Assembly (NCBI GenBank): GCA_030248215.1
Contig: JASANG010003691.1
Span: 1-64,000, forward strand
DNA length: 64,000 nt
Reading direction: 5' to 3'
Source of the DNA: Enoplolaimus lenunculus
Lineage: Eukaryota; Nematoda; Enoplea; Enoplida; Thoracostomopsidae
The translations under genes were made by a program, and so were the position numbers. The notes under the pieces were generated by a model. It made no database searches. It had not been told where the DNA came from and saw only the letters and a list, made by a program, of their open reading frames with translations. Below, piece by piece: positions 22,576 to 45,309 of the stretch (its first letter is position 1; the number at the start of each line of letters is the position of its first letter).

Positions 22576-22784
22576 ACTGTTTTGGAATATCATATTGGGT
22601 TACATCGCAGACAAAATGTTGCCAATTAATCTACTGGTCACTGTACAAGGCTGATTTTTTGGGCCCAAATGACTAAACGTTTGCGTAACTGTTTTGAAAT
22701 GTGCATTCCGATTCACCAATCAATCGATTTGCAACTGCGTTCACAAATGCGAATTAAATAAAAGAGAATTAATTCTAGCGAATA

Positions 22785-22893
22785 ATTGCAGCCGCAAGAA
22801 CTTCAAAGCTGCTTTGTGACCAAACTTGCGCATGCAAGTTGCACGTGTAAGATTTCGCTGCAAAAATCTTGCAAGTGTGAACAGGAGTTACGC
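22785..22893. mobile_element. Family H fragment
   Basis: TGCAGCCGCAAGAACTTC, GCATGCAAGTTGCACGTG and CTTGCAAGTGTGAACAGG: the same motif set as the copy at 54,203, right end only. Confidence 0.6.
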
Positions 22894-23821
22894 CACAGGA
22901 CTACGTTATGCTACTGTAAAATGTTCAGCATCAGTTCAGCCAACTTTAGCATTGAAAGCTCCAAGGGTGCTGATTTTTCGAAAAATGCAGTCTAAGCCCT
23001 CAAATCATGAGATTCAAAGGTATTTTCACCGAGCCACATAGACAGATTTTAAATGGATCACTGCTTTAGGTCGATTCGGAACTTATACTCAGACTACAAA
23101 ATTAAACTTTAAAGGCGAATGTTTCTATGAATGTGCAGTTCCGGTTCCAGTTATTAATAGTTTGAGATAGACCTCACGGGAAACTCAACTTATTGAAGAC
23201 CAAAATGCTTATTAAGAAACCTGGAGTTAAGTCAAAACTGAACATAAAAAGCATCTCAGCAATACAATCCATATTGATATATTCACTTATACTTAACATT
23301 TCTTTATTTAATATATTTACATATGTGGTTTTCGTTGGCATGAGATAGCTACTACTCTTGACATTTCCGTAGAATTTGTCATCGTTTGAGACACTTGCGG
23401 ATACAGAATGTCTTGATGTTGCAGGTTTCGTAAAGGAAGAAGCATCTATCTATTTTGGAAAAGCAAATATTAGCAGCCAAACCTATTCAAGCAGTGTACT
23501 TTTTTACGTTTCACACTCGTCCTGCTTTATCTAAGTACTTGCAGTCAAACCAATACGTTTGTGGATTTAAATGCTGGCACACATTTAACGGGGGTTTGGT
23601 ACTGGTATAAATAACGCAAAACGCAGATTTTCCCTGTTTTATAGAACCTCATTTTCCTGTTTTATAGAACCTCATTGTCCTGTTTTCCCTGATTGTCGTG
23701 ATGAGGTACGCCAAATTCTCTTCCTGTTTTATTTGTGATATGCGGGGTGATAAAATCAGGGAAAATAGTTTTAAACTTTGTATGCTTGCGCTCTGCTCCA
23801 GTGAGTCACCTTGACCCTAAC

Positions 23822-24193
23822 CAGGGTGCAACCGGAATTCCGGTTCCGGCATTTTTTCACCTTCCGGTTCCGGTAATTTTTTAGCGATTTAAAAATTCCG
23901 GTGTTAAAATTTGGCCGTTTTCTCAACTCTGCTAATTTTTAAGAATCTCATTTGAAAGCCACTTGTACTCTGAATATAAGCCAATGATGGTGGATTTCAC
24001 TTCAGTCGACGACGAAAATCTAAAATACAACAAATAAAATAAATACCTATGTTCGACTAAGGTTGTTTCACAAATAATAGAGCAAAAAATAAGATTAAAA
24101 TGAAATTTTTGGTGAAATGCATTTTTCACTTTCCGGTTCCGGTAAAATTTTCAAATTCCGGTTCCGGTAAATTGTAATTCCGGTTGCACCCTG
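23822..24193. mobile_element. Family F hAT MITE, perfect 8-bp target duplication
   Basis: Reference copy of family F. Ends CAGGGTGCAACCGGAATTCC and TTCCGGTTGCACCCTG, with CCGGTTCCGG motifs inside each end. accctaac occurs directly on both sides (23,814-23,821 and 24,194-24,201). Confidence 0.95.
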
Positions 24194-24289
24194 ACCCTAA
24201 CCATCATTAACGATTATATACTTTGATAAGAACTGTTCATTTCAATTAATTATTTTAAACATAAACGTAAGAGGTAATAGTTTTACTGA

Positions 24290-24460
24290 CCAGAGCCAGA
24301 CATACTGATATGCGCCCGGAAATGAAATTGATAGCATTCCAGCTTACTGTTACGTGCAGAAAGTATCAGAAAAGAATCGGCAATTTTTGGGCAGCGCCGA
24401 TGCCGATGCTCACCAAATGTGGCGATTATTGCCGATGTCTATTAATCGGGACATCAATAG
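24290..24460. mobile_element. Family G relic
   Basis: Resembles the element at 25,688 (GAAATTGATAGCATTCCAGC, CGTGCAGAAAGTATC, GCCGATGCCGATGCTCA, ATTAATCGGGACATCA) but lacks clean ends. Confidence 0.7.
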
Positions 24461-24477
24461 TTCTAATAGGTGTCGAC

Positions 24478-24868
24478 CAGGGTGCAACCGAAATTACAAT
24501 TTACCGGAACCTGAATTTGAAAATTTTGCCTGAACCGGAACCGGAAAGTGAAAAATGCATTTAACCAAAAATTTCACTTTAATCCTATTTTTTGCACTAT
24601 TATTTGTGAAATAACCTTGGTCTAACATAGGTATTTATTTTATTTGGTTTATTTTAGGATTTCATCATCGACTGAAGTGAAATCCACCATTAGTGGCTTA
24701 TATTCGGAGTACAAGTGGCTTTCAAAAGAGATTCTTAAAAATTAGCAAAGTTAAGAAAACGGCCAAATTATAACACCAGAATTCTCAAATCCGGTAAAAA
24801 TTTACCGGAACGGGAACCGGAACCGGAAGGTGAAAAAATGCCGGAACCGGAATTCCAGTTGCACCTTG
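24478..24868. mobile_element. Family F hAT MITE, perfect target duplication, inverted to 23,822
   Basis: Ends CAGGGTGCAACCGAAATTAC and ATTCCAGTTGCACCTTG. gtgtcgac occurs directly on both sides (24,470-24,477 and 24,869-24,876). The interior matches the copy at 23,822 on the opposite strand. Confidence 0.95.
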
Positions 24869-24984
24869 GTGTCGACCTTTGATTCCAACTAGTATATACG
24901 TCCAAATTGTTAAAACTAAACGGACGAACGGGACGCCCCGTTTCCTGAATTACTGCTATATTTGGTTTTTCTCCTTTATTTCTC

Positions 24985-25026
24985 GGAGAGATATGGAAGC
25001 GCGTTAACCATTACACCACGGGGCTG
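24985..25026 (-). repeat. tRNA 5'-half-like fragment
   Basis: On the minus strand GCCCCGTGGTGTAATGGTTA followed by ACGCGCTTCC looks like an acceptor/D-arm region with an A box. No T arm or B box follows. It lies about 300 bases before the DDX39B ATG. Confidence 0.35.
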
Positions 25027-25333
25027 ATTTTATATTCTGGCTGGTCCACGTTGATGGGGTGTGTTTCATTGGGTTTCACAACTATGCGAAACGTGTAAGT
25101 CCAGTGGAAGCCGGGCGACTAAACAAAGAAGCAAACATTTCGCATAAATCCTGGCCCTCCATTTATCCCCTGCCAAAGGCGGGCAGGAATTTTAGTCACA
25201 CGCTGCATAGGTATACACTGACTACATACATAGCTTATATCGGTATTCACTAATTTTGATCGTTAACATATATTATTTTTATAAACAACCTTAGTGTTCG
25301 CTATATTTTCGTCTAACTTTCTGAAGTAACAAA

Positions 25334-35915
<10,582 letters not shown>

Positions 35916-36239
35916 AGACTTGAAGTTTGATGCTTTGTATTAAAATTTTACTGCACTATCTATGTTGCATTGCATTGACGGTTTGTGTCTTTTAACAGAA
36001 AGCATGTCCTGACAGACAGTGTATTTTCACAACGTCGGGTTGTTAGACTAAGAGTTTTTGATGTAGGTTTTAATGCATAAAACCTTAAAAGCTTTCAAGT
36101 CTACCTAGCAATTTTGCAACTGGGAACACAACAAAATGATAAACCCGACGTTTTGATTACAGAACCTGGTTTAAGTGTATAGTACTTCTTTACTTAAATC
36201 TTATTATAGCTATTGTTTTTGCTGTCTTGATGTCATGTA

Positions 36240-36245
36240 AATAAA
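36240..36245 (+). terminator. Candidate poly(A) signal of DDX39B
   Basis: AATAAA hexamer about 325 bases after the DDX39B stop, in AT-rich sequence free of repeats and just before a family A element. It is the best-placed canonical hexamer for this gene. The cleavage site is not determined. Confidence 0.5.
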
Positions 36246-36321
36246 TCTAAAATGGTTGATTTTAGTTGCAGCAATTATCAAAAAGAAATCGTTAATTTTT
36301 TCGTTAAACCGTAGAAAACTC

Positions 36322-36467
36322 GGCCAATGTAAACAACAGGTGCGGAACAGTATTATAAGCCCATTCCTAAGCGTAAGAACGAGCATATTCCTCAGCCAAG
36401 CAAAAAAGTAATCAAAGCTTTTCTTGTCCCACAGAAAAACGTACCGCCCCTGATCTTTACATGGGCC
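36322..36467. mobile_element. Family A MITE just 3' of DDX39B
   Basis: Ends GGCCAATGTAAACAACAGG and GATCTTTACATGGGCC. Flanks gaaaactc/gtaacctc match 6 of 8. It starts 77 bases after the candidate poly(A) signal. Confidence 0.88.
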
Positions 36468-36999
36468 GTAACCTCATTGAAATTTGCACGTCTCAAGTGT
36501 ATTGGCAGAAAAATAAATTATCTTTGCAACCTTTGAAATATATATTATCGTCATTCTTTTAGTAAGATATTTACTTTCCACCAATTAACCCTTCTCACAT
36601 TGAGTTGCCTATAGGCGACTCAGCGCAGTGCATATACGGTAAATAATATATATCGCACCGTGTTCCAACAATTGCAACACGTATACATATTACTAAATCA
36701 CCACAAACAAGACGTAATGACGGACGAGAATTCCGGTTGCACCCTGGTTTAAGGCTAACGACCCTGTTTACATTGGCCGAAGCGTTTATGTTTCAATATC
36801 ACCTAGGAAATAATACAGCGACCAGTTTGTTGTTAATGAAAAGGCGTCTAGGTAGCAGGGCGTGAGAGTGATTTAATAAAAGTTTCTAAGATTTTGTTTT
36901 TCTGTACATTACAATTGAGGCGTGCAAATATTCGGTGGGTTTTATAAAATTTGGTCAGTGTGTAGAAGAATTTCGCTGGGTTGATATTAAAAATCACGC

Positions 37000-37740
37000 A
37001 TAATTTTGGCTCGGAAAAGTGGAAAGCTTAGACGTCTTAATATTCCCTGTTCGGTAGGGAAAGCTCGGTGTACTTTAGGCGAGGTTCGGAATGCAGGAAA
37101 AGTGAGAGTCAATGTATATGATTCCTTTAGGTTGGTAGGGAAAGTTGGAGGTGTAGGTGAGGTTCGAAATCCGAGAAAAGTGGAAAAGATAAACGTATAG
37201 GTTTTTACTAGAACTGTTAACCCTTTCAACCATAGAGTATACTATGAGCAACTATTAATGTACGAGCAATACACACACTATGAGCAGTGTTTAACATTTA
37301 TAACATGCGCAGTGTAAAATCTCCACAAGACGTGACAGCCTCCTCGTGCTCGAGCGTCAAGCTCCTATAGCTCAGTGGTCATCGTAAACACCTCCCACCC
37401 GTGAGACTGGGGATCGAATGTCACCTTGAAATTACATGTCATGTGAAATTACAAATATTCATGTGAGAAATTACAAATATTCATGTGAGAAATTGTTAAG
37501 GAAGGAACTGTTGGGTTGGTCTGGCTGGAAAATTGGGATGCGTGGTGCGGTTCGGAAAGTGAGAAAACTGGAAAACCAAGTCTAGGTGTATGATTCCTCT
37601 TGGTTGGTAGAGAAAATTAGAGGTGTAAGCGAGGTTCGGATGGAAAACGGGAAAAGTGGGATATTTGTTTTCCTTGGTTAGTTAGAAAAATTTGGAAGCG
37701 TAGCTATGTTTATAAAACGAGAAAGTAGAAACTTTGCGCC
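37000..37740. repeat. Degenerate minisatellite, units of about 85-90 bases
   Basis: GGTAGGGAAAGTTGGAGGTG and GAGGTTCGGAATGC...GGAAAAGTGG recur four to six times with much divergence (about 37,039; 37,121; 37,540; 37,591; 37,669), interrupted by the tRNA-like segment. Confidence 0.7.
37366..37428 (+). repeat. tRNA-Gly(CCC)-like pseudogene or SINE head
   Basis: TATAGCTCAGTGGTC resembles an A box and GGGGATCGAATGTC a B box, with CTCCCAC as anticodon loop (CCC). The D, anticodon and acceptor stems are mispaired, so it is not a working tRNA. Three ATTACAAATATTCATGTGAG-like units follow directly. Confidence 0.5.
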
Positions 37741-38771
37741 TATGTTTTACCAGCCAGTATGCTTATGATTGTTCCTACCAAACCAGCACAATTCCTAGTC
37801 CACATACAGGGGAGTAGCTACGCTTCAGACTTTCCCTACCAAACCATGAAAATTTAGGTGTTTTATCTAGTAAGAAATTTTTTCGTCAATTTGGCGTTAA
37901 GGTCCTCAGGGGGCTGCCGCCCTTCTGCACCCCTGATATTTGAAGGGATACTAAGCAGGATGGAGGGCTGCCGCCCCCAAACCTCTTGCACTAAAAGCGT
38001 TTTGTTATAGTAACCGCTAAAATGACCTGAAATAGTTTTGAACAGTTTCTTTTCCAAACAAAATCTACTTTCAGAATTTCCCTTACATGAAGGCCGATAT
38101 GAGCGTAAGCCATACAATTCTAAAATCGTTACTCATTATGCAACTGCCTCAGTATTTGTTTTTGTCTTTCAGCTATCACGGGGTCATTTTATTCCACAGC
38201 TTTAAATTAATTTTTGTAACGTGTTTAAATAACATTCCAAAATTAAGTTAAGGTGTACTTTAAATTCTGTACAATTTTAAAGTTTACCACAGCATTTCAG
38301 TATCTTCTTATTATACTCGCAGATTAAATACTGTCAGATATAGTAAACTCATGAAATATATGCACAAAGGATTGCAAGTTGTGTTAAAATATGCATGCAA
38401 GCTGTACACCAGCGCTTTTCATGAATGCGAGAGTTCACTCCCCGCTGTGAAATAGTGAAATTGTAAACAGCTTGCAATCTTTTAAAATAGTTCAAGTTCT
38501 GTGTGAAATTCGGCTACAAGATAATTTTTCCTTTGTTCATTTCCGGGGTTGGACTACGATTTTAATTCATTTCCTTCCGGGTCTTAATGGTAGTATGGCG
38601 ATGGTGGTATTAAATATTAAAACTTGAAATATTAGAATTGTTTAATTGTATATTTACAGTTTGCGACAGTATAGATACTATTCTTGGTTAAACAGTCAGT
38701 AGTATATATACTACGTCAGTTTGAGTATAACATATTAATTGAAGTATGGGTATTCAAATAAAACAAATGTG

Positions 38772-38939
38772 GGACCATGTATAGAACAGAACCGGAACGT
38801 TTTCCGGCGGGACTATAATAGAGTAAGCTTAGGCTGTAGACTAATTTTTTGTTTAGGCTTAGGTATAGGCTCATTCTTACACTTAGGCTTAGGAATATGC
38901 TTATACTATACTGTTCCGGCACTTTTCTATACATTGGCC
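38772..38939. mobile_element. Family A MITE, TATAGAACAG subtype
   Basis: Ends GGACCATGTATAGAACAG and CTATACATTGGCC with a TTAGGC-like core. Flanks caaatgtg/aaaatggg match 6 of 8. Confidence 0.85.
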
Positions 38940-39569
38940 AAAATGGGTATAGGTTTTGAAGGTGAATTTAGTTTTACCTTGGATTTTGTTATATCGTGGC
39001 CTATAGTTCCTTGGCTTTGCTTGCCAGCATTGATTTACACCAGCAGTTTGACAGTTATGGTCGTCTGTTATGCTTAATAAGGTTAGCATTGTTTTCGAAC
39101 TCAGAAACGACAGCAGTGTCAACATTGGGATTCAAAATCATACGCCACATTTTATATTGCAATAATTAATATAGAACCTATACATGTGAATTATAGATAT
39201 CCATTGTTTTTCTCGTAGGGAAGAATAGAACCACCCGGCCCATTCTTCTGCAGTTTTCTCGTTTTTTGCACGAGAGTATTTTTGATCAGCGTATGGAGCG
39301 TGTTTATAAAAAACACCAAAATGATCCCGTTAAATCTGGCATCCTTCTTGGCCTCTGTCTTTGTCAAAGAACACTAGTATTAGTTTAAGTTGTACTCCTT
39401 ATTGCGCCTATTAATGCGGCGTACCACCCTTAGGTATAACAGGACGTTACTATTGATTCAGAAAATATATACCAATCCAGTCTTCCTTACTACGAATTCG
39501 GCGCTGGCACTGGAAGTTCGGTTTCCGATAAACTAAAATGATAGTTGTGTAAAATTCATTGCCAACACG

Positions 39570-39710
39570 CGCCCATGTAGGGGCGGAACGTTTTTCTGTG
39601 GGACTGCAATAGAGTAAGCGCAAGCTTTAGACTAATTTTTTGTTTGGCTTAGGCTTTAGGCTTAGGAATATGCTTATAATACTGTTCGGCTCCTGTTCTT
39701 TACATTGTCC
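39570..39710. mobile_element. Family A MITE
   Basis: The left arm has lost about ten bases (CCATGTAGGGGCGGAACG); the right end is CTTTACATTGTCC. Flanks ccaacacg/ccaataca match 6 of 8. Confidence 0.8.
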
Positions 39711-39819
39711 CCAATACAAAACTATAGTACGAAATGCGGCAACTGTTCCTTGAATGAGTTTGTCGCTAAATTTAGCCAACACATATCTGTCGTGTGGTCG
39801 TAGTTCAGCTGCGGTGTTG

Positions 39820-39966
39820 GGCCAATGTAAAGAGCAGGGGCGTATCAGTGTTCTAAGCATATTCCTAAGCCTAAACCAGGCAAAAAAATTAGTCTAAAGC
39901 TTAAACTTACTTACTCTATTGCAGTCCCACCGAAACAGGTTCCGCCCGTAATCTATACAATGGGCC
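39820..39966. mobile_element. Family A MITE, opposite orientation to its neighbour
   Basis: Ends GGCCAATGTAAAGAGCAGG and ATCTATACAATGGGCC. It lies 110 bases from the copy at 39,570 and inverted to it, so the pair could form a hairpin. Confidence 0.85.
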
Positions 39967-40500
39967 GGTTATACTATTGTTCCAGGCCTTTACTATACCT
40001 ATATATGCCCAATTGTTCAACACAGCTGAACTACAACCCACACCAATGTTGGCCCTACAACCATAGCAGCTTACGCTTAAGCCTATTAAACCTTAGTGTA
40101 AGGATAATCCTATTTCTAACCCTAAGCCTAAACTTGGGCCTATGCAACAGAATTAGTCTATGGTTACGCATTGCAGTATCGCAGGATAACGATCCGCCTT
40201 TATAATCTATATATAGGCTGAAAATTGCAACTATTCACAATTCAAGTGTTTTTATAGGGTAGTTTTTATCGTTTTGAAAAAATTTTCTCATTATAAAAAC
40301 GTTGGCCAAAACGTTAATGAAAGCAGACCGAAAAAACTACTCTTTTCGTTTTAAAATGGCATTGAAATTTAAATTTTTACCAGATGTTTATGCGAATATA
40401 TATATTTTTATGAATGTAAACACCGACTTCCGCTGCCTCTTTCATACCTCGTCGCTTGGAGTTTGCCAATATACATTTTTTGTAATTTTTTAACGTTTAT

Positions 40501-40678
40501 GGTCCATGTATAGAACAGTGCCGGATCGTTTTTTGGAGGAACTATAATAAAGTCAGTTTAAGCTTTAGACTAATTTTTTGCTTAGGCTTAGGCTTAAGAA
40601 TAGGCTCATCCATACGCTTAGGCTTAGGCTTAGGAATATGCTTATACTACTGTTCCGCCCCTGTTCTATACATGGGCC
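40501..40678. mobile_element. Family A MITE
   Basis: Ends GGTCCATGTATAGAACAG and CTATACATGGGCC. Flanks acgtttat/acgtctat match 7 of 8. Confidence 0.92.
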
Positions 40679-41155
40679 ACGTCTATTATAACAATATTCT
40701 ACGCCAAAATATTTTACTCGCTGTTGTGCTATTTTTTAATTCTGAATGATATAGTTTGACTTGTCCAGCAGATGTGCGCTCTTTACTGGTTAGTGGTTAG
40801 TATATCAAGCTGTGAGCCCATTTTACTCTAATAAACCATTCGAACGCGGAATGAGCTTCCCACGACCTCCACTGATCATTCTACGCCAAAATTTGAGTTT
40901 TTGAAACAATTCGATTTGGGACGATGTCGAGTCAATTTTATTTCACAATCAAAAGTCATTACGTGGACGTCTGATTGTGAAAAGTTTAACACCATTCGGC
41001 CAAGTTCCGTATACTGCGTGATAAGGTATATAATTTGTGTAACTTTGTGAAGAAAAAGTTTGCGGCTCTAAGTGGGGGAACCTTGAGACGTTAAAAATCG
41101 AATTTTTCAAAAATTCAAATTTGGACGTAGAATGAACAGGAGAGTTCATGAGAAC

Positions 41156-41468
41156 AGGTCTGTAGCCAGCTCACCTTACTATTGGGGCTAAAGAATTTTC
41201 ATGAGACGCGGCCAATGATATTTTTAGGGGCGTAACAGTGGATTTAGCGTATCCTAAGCCTAAGCCTAAGCGTAAGCAAAAAATTGTAATCTAGTATATA
41301 AACCCACTATTTTATAGACCCACCAGAAACCTTTACGCCCCTTAAAGTAACACGGGCCAGAGGTGGCATACAAGCGTTTTCGATGACTTACAAGCAAGGT
41401 TGAAAATTTCCTAGGGGCCAAAATTCTTCCAAGGTGGTTGTCTCGTTGTCTCTTGCAACGACCCTGCA
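41156..41468. mobile_element. Family D MITE split by a family B element
   Basis: CTGTAGCCAGCTCACCTTAC to the left of the nested element; GTTTTCGATGACTTACAAGC and CTAGGGGCCAAAATTC to the right. The right tip is diverged. Confidence 0.8.
41210..41358. mobile_element. Family B MITE nested in family D
   Basis: Ends GGCCAATGATATTTTTAGGG and CCTTAAAGTAACACGGGCC. It splits a family D element (41,156-41,468) whose sequence continues directly on both sides. Confidence 0.9.
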
Positions 41469-41726
41469 TGAGAGGTTCAAATGTGGGAAAAAAATTTAAA
41501 ACTCCAAGCATTTTTGGGCAAACACCGGCTAGGAGGATAACCAAAATACCCGAGCATCTGGCTGGTCTGCGAAGTCGAGTTAGCTACCCACTGGCTGATG
41601 CGTTGGTTATACCCATTGCATCTTCACACAAAAGTTCAGCTTAGTCCATTACACATCTTAACTGTTTGGTCAGTTGAAATACAGCAGAGCGGAAAACTTT
41701 ATTTGATGTCTAGGTGATCCTTGCTT

Positions 41727-41882
41727 CAGTCCCGTAGCCAGCTCACCTTGCTAGACGGGCCCCAAAAATTTTTCAGGAGCGGCATTCAAGGGTTTTCAAT
41801 GACTTTAAAGCTAGATTGAAAATCGTGTAGGGGGGCCAAAATTTTTCCAGGGGGGCTGAACCACCCCTTGGCTACGGGCCCG
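41727..41882. mobile_element. Family D MITE with target duplication
   Basis: Ends CAGTCCCGTAGCCAGCTCAC and TTGGCTACGGGCCCG. Flanks ccttgctt/ccttgatt match 7 of 8. Confidence 0.92.
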
Positions 41883-42092
41883 CCTTGATTTATAATTTTT
41901 GCGGGTTTCTCGATAGAGCCCGGACAGACTCTGCTATTCGCCAAAAAACCTGTTTTCAGAGTGCCACGTCCCTAAAAATGTGTGTACTTATAAAAAAAAT
42001 AACCGTATTCGTATAATGGAATTGTACCACAGTGAACATCACATCGATACGCACATTTTTCATTCAATAACAGTGCTTCCAATAGCAAACTG

Positions 42093-42273
42093 GGCCCATG
42101 TATACAACTGGGCCGGAACAGTAGTAGAAGCATATTCCTAAGCCTAAGCCTAAGTCTAAAGCGTAACGATGAGCTTATACGTAAGCCTAAGCAAAAAAAT
42201 AGTCTAAAGCTTGAGCTTTTACACGATTACAGTCCCGCACGAAAACGTTTCGGCCGTGTTCTATACATAAGCC
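42093..42273. mobile_element. Family A MITE
   Basis: Ends GGCCCATGTATACAACTGGG and CTATACATAAGCC. The core has CCTAAG hexamers. The target duplication has decayed. Confidence 0.82.
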
Positions 42274-42686
42274 GCATCCTCGAATGAACACCACTGAAAT
42301 ATATTATTTTTTGTGTTTATTTTTTAATCGATTTTTACAATTGCGAGATTGCCTTGTGTTGTTGTTGTTGTTTTTGTGTGCACAATTTTATATGCCAAAA
42401 TGGTTTATAGACCGGTTGCAGGTGCAATTAACGCATCTACCTCTACTAAGGCCGGCGCCCCACAGGGTTTGAAACGAAACTTTTATTGATTTTCACTGTT
42501 CTATATCGCACGCACCCCCCATGTGAGATATTCATGAACACACACTAGTTGGTTGATAGCAAAAAACGATATTTTTTGTATATTTTCATTCATTGAATTT
42601 GTCTGATATTCGTTTTGTGTAAAAATGTTAGTAGTTTATTTTGTTTAGTTTTAACATCTCTTTTTGGGGCCAATGCTATATTTATG

Positions 42687-42829
42687 TCCGTAGTCCTGGA
42701 CAAATTTTTGGCCCCCGCCCCTGTAGAAATTGTTCAACTTTGCTTGCAAGTCAACGAAAACCTTTGTATGCCCCTGGTGAAACCTTTTTAGCCTCCCACA
42801 CTAACAAGATGAGCTGGCTACGGGTCTGT
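42687..42829. mobile_element. Family D MITE
   Basis: GTCCGTAGTCCTGG left, TTGCTTGCAAGTCAACGAAA middle, and AAGATGAGCTGGCTACGGGT right. Confidence 0.82.
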
Positions 42830-42968
42830 GAAGCAGGAGCTGTTGTCAGACTGCCAATGGTTCGCCGAGTCGATATCATTGTGGGAATCATCGCATTCAG
42901 GGGCGGGATGTAGAGTCCAGCGATGCCATGTCCTCAAGGGCCGGCTCCCTAAACGGCACGTGCCGGAC

Positions 42969-43136
42969 AGGCCCGTAGCCAGCTCACCTTGCTATGTGGG
43001 CGGCTAAAAAATTTTCAGGAGGGGCATTCAAGCGTTTTCAATGAGTTACAAAGCAAGTTGAAAAACTTTCCAGGGGTGCCAAAATTTTTTCAGGGGGGCT
43101 CAGTCTCCCTGGCCCCCTCTCTTGGCTACGGGCCCG
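42969..43136. mobile_element. Family D MITE
   Basis: CAGGCCCGTAGCCAGCTCAC and CTTGGCTACGGGCCCG ends with the full central segment. Confidence 0.9.
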
Positions 43137-43497
43137 GGGGCGAATCATTAAAAAATCAAACCTTTCGATGTAGGAATATAAGTTTGAACCACGTTGTTCA
43201 GGAAGCTATTTTCGAGCCGGCCGAACAAACGGGTCTCAGGAACCGGTCGAGTCATTATCAATGCCTATTCATCCTTCGTCCTGGCCAAAATGTTAACCAA
43301 AGCAGTAAAACCCGTGTATTGCTCGAAAAATATTTCCTGCCGTATTAATAAGAAGCAACCTGTTCACTGAAATTCCTGGTTTTCAAGCTTTGTAATGTGC
43401 CCATTTACCGGTTTCATGCATTTCGTACGATGCTACTAGTGATATCCGGCGGTATAAAGCCTAAATTTAATTGTAAGCTTATCGAATTCGAAACGTC

Positions 43498-43680
43498 GGC
43501 GCATGTAAACATCAGGGGCGGAACGTTTTTGTGTGGGACTGCAATAGAGTGAGCTTAAGTATTGGACTAATTTTTTTTGCTTGGCTTTGGCTTAGGCATA
43601 TGCTCATTCTCACGCTTAGGCTTCGGCTTGCACTTACGCTTAGGAATATGCTTATAATACTGTTCCGCCCTTGTTCTTTT
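43498..43680. mobile_element. Family A MITE, right tip lost
   Basis: The left arm GCGCATGTAAACATCAGGGG and a full hexamer core are present. The right arm ends at CCGCCCTTGTTCTTT without the ACATTGGCC tip. Confidence 0.82.
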
Positions 43681-44057
43681 TCTAATATCAGACTTAGAAT
43701 ACCGGAAGTGGAACCGAATATCCGGTTATATACGCGATTTCCGTAAATGAGTGAGGTGTCTAAAAATAACGCGTAATCAGAGTACACGTATTTAATGTGT
43801 ATGTACTTCAAAACTGTTACAGTTGAAATGATAACTTGACCTCACAGCCGTCACCCAGTTGTTGACCGGCTATAAAACGTGAATACTTCACCGTTTAAAT
43901 CTGTTCTATTGTATGCAATTTAAAATTTAATTTGATGAGTATTCATTTAATAAAAGTTTTGATGCTGTTTGTAATTACAAAAAATGTTTATATACCTCAA
44001 GGGGGCGGGCGCAAGCCGAGGAACACGGAGATAACGTATTCGTTCGTTTCCGAAATT

Positions 44058-44244
44058 GGCCCATGTATAGAACAGGGCCGGATCGTTGTCTGGATGGGCA
44101 GTAAGAGAGTCCAATTTAAGCTTTAGACTTAATTTTTTTGCTTAAACTTAGGGTTAGGAATAGGTGCATCCTTACGCTTAGGCTTCGGCTTAGGCTTAAG
44201 AACATTCCTATACTACTGTTCCGGCCGTGTTCTATAGATGGGCC
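44058..44244. mobile_element. Family A MITE
   Basis: Ends GGCCCATGTATAGAACAGGG and CTATAGATGGGCC. Flanks ccgaaatt/cagaaatt match 7 of 8. Confidence 0.92.
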
Positions 44245-44315
44245 CAGAAATTTGCGGAAAGACAAGAGGAAAGTTATTTTAAAAGGGTCGGGAATAATTT
44301 TTGGGTCTTTAGAGG

Positions 44316-44694
44316 CAGGGTACAAGCGGAATTATAACTTACCGGAACCGGAAAGTTGAAAAAATACCGGAAACGGAGCCGGACCTAGAAAATAATTATA
44401 TACTTGTTACCGAAAAATTGTTTTTTAACGATATTTTATCGCTTTAATGGTGTGAGTATAGCATTTACAATGCTAAAATCCTGAAACAAATGCAGTCGGC
44501 GGACACGTATGATAAATTATGGTGTATGGTTTGCAATAATACACACTCAGACAATTTTAGAAAAATAAGTTAGAATAATATGCCATATTCAATACGGAAA
44601 AATCCGGTGAAAAAATACCAGATTTATTACCGGAACCGAATAGCGAAAAAATACCGAGATTCCCAACTGGAACCGGAATTCCGATTGCACGCTG
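44316..44694. mobile_element. Family F hAT MITE
   Basis: Ends CAGGGTACAAGCGGAATTAT and ATTCCGATTGCACGCTG. Flanks tttagagg/tctagagg match 7 of 8. Confidence 0.92.
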
Positions 44695-45079
44695 TCTAGA
44701 GGTCTGCTTGTATTACAGATTTGTTCGACATTTAGAATGATTCAACGATAACTTGTCACCCGACAGTTTCATAAAGCCCAAACCTAAGCGTAGCCTAAAA
44801 CCTAAGCATAGTAACGGGCGACAGATTGTCATGTTTGACATGACTCCTGATTGTTGGTACGACGCGTTGTCGGGTGACGAATTTTTGGTGGTTACTGCCA
44901 ACCGTTTTACAACACCAGATGTTTTATAACTCATATGATTTATAAATACAAATTTAAAATGCCAATTGTCACCTGAATGTCTAGTGATAATGTAGTTTTA
45001 GTGATTTTTTTCCAAAAAATTATTATTTTCGTTCAAAAGATACCGTCAATTCTTTTGTAATAATATATATGAATTGGTT

Positions 45080-45222
45080 GGCCTATTTATTGAACAAGGC
45101 CGGAACAGTAGTATAAGCATATTCCTAAGCCTAAGCCTAAGCAAAAAAGTTAGTTTAAAGCTTAAGATTACACTATTATAGGCCCACCGGAAAATGTTCC
45201 GGCCTTGTTTTATAAATGGGCC
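45080..45222. mobile_element. Family A MITE
   Basis: Ends GGCCTATTTATTGAACAAGG and TATAAATGGGCC. Flanks aattggtt/aaatggtt match 7 of 8. Confidence 0.9.
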
Positions 45223-45309
45223 AAATGGTTTATTGGTGCTGTTCCTTGATTGAAATGCCAGTACTGTTGAGTGTTAGGTGGGTATAAGACGAGGTTACAG
45301 GATGCGTAT

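Larger units (their letters stand above)
1..25333. other. Gene-free 5' region, MITE mosaic
   Basis: No coding region is supported here; open frames are short and many come from repeats. Between the listed elements, these stretches show nothing I can name: 940-1608, 1904-2534, 3051-3464, 4206-4599, 5517-5854, 6365-6697, 7165-7776, 7989-8440, 9558-9925, 10411-11305, 11900-12448, 12623-13132, 13488-14465, 14853-15370, 15922-16893, 17066-17678, 18916-19241, 20650-21376, 22894-23813 and 24877-25333. The last is the 5' flank of DDX39B. A fragment like the family A core lies at about 11,035-11,080. Confidence 0.7.
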
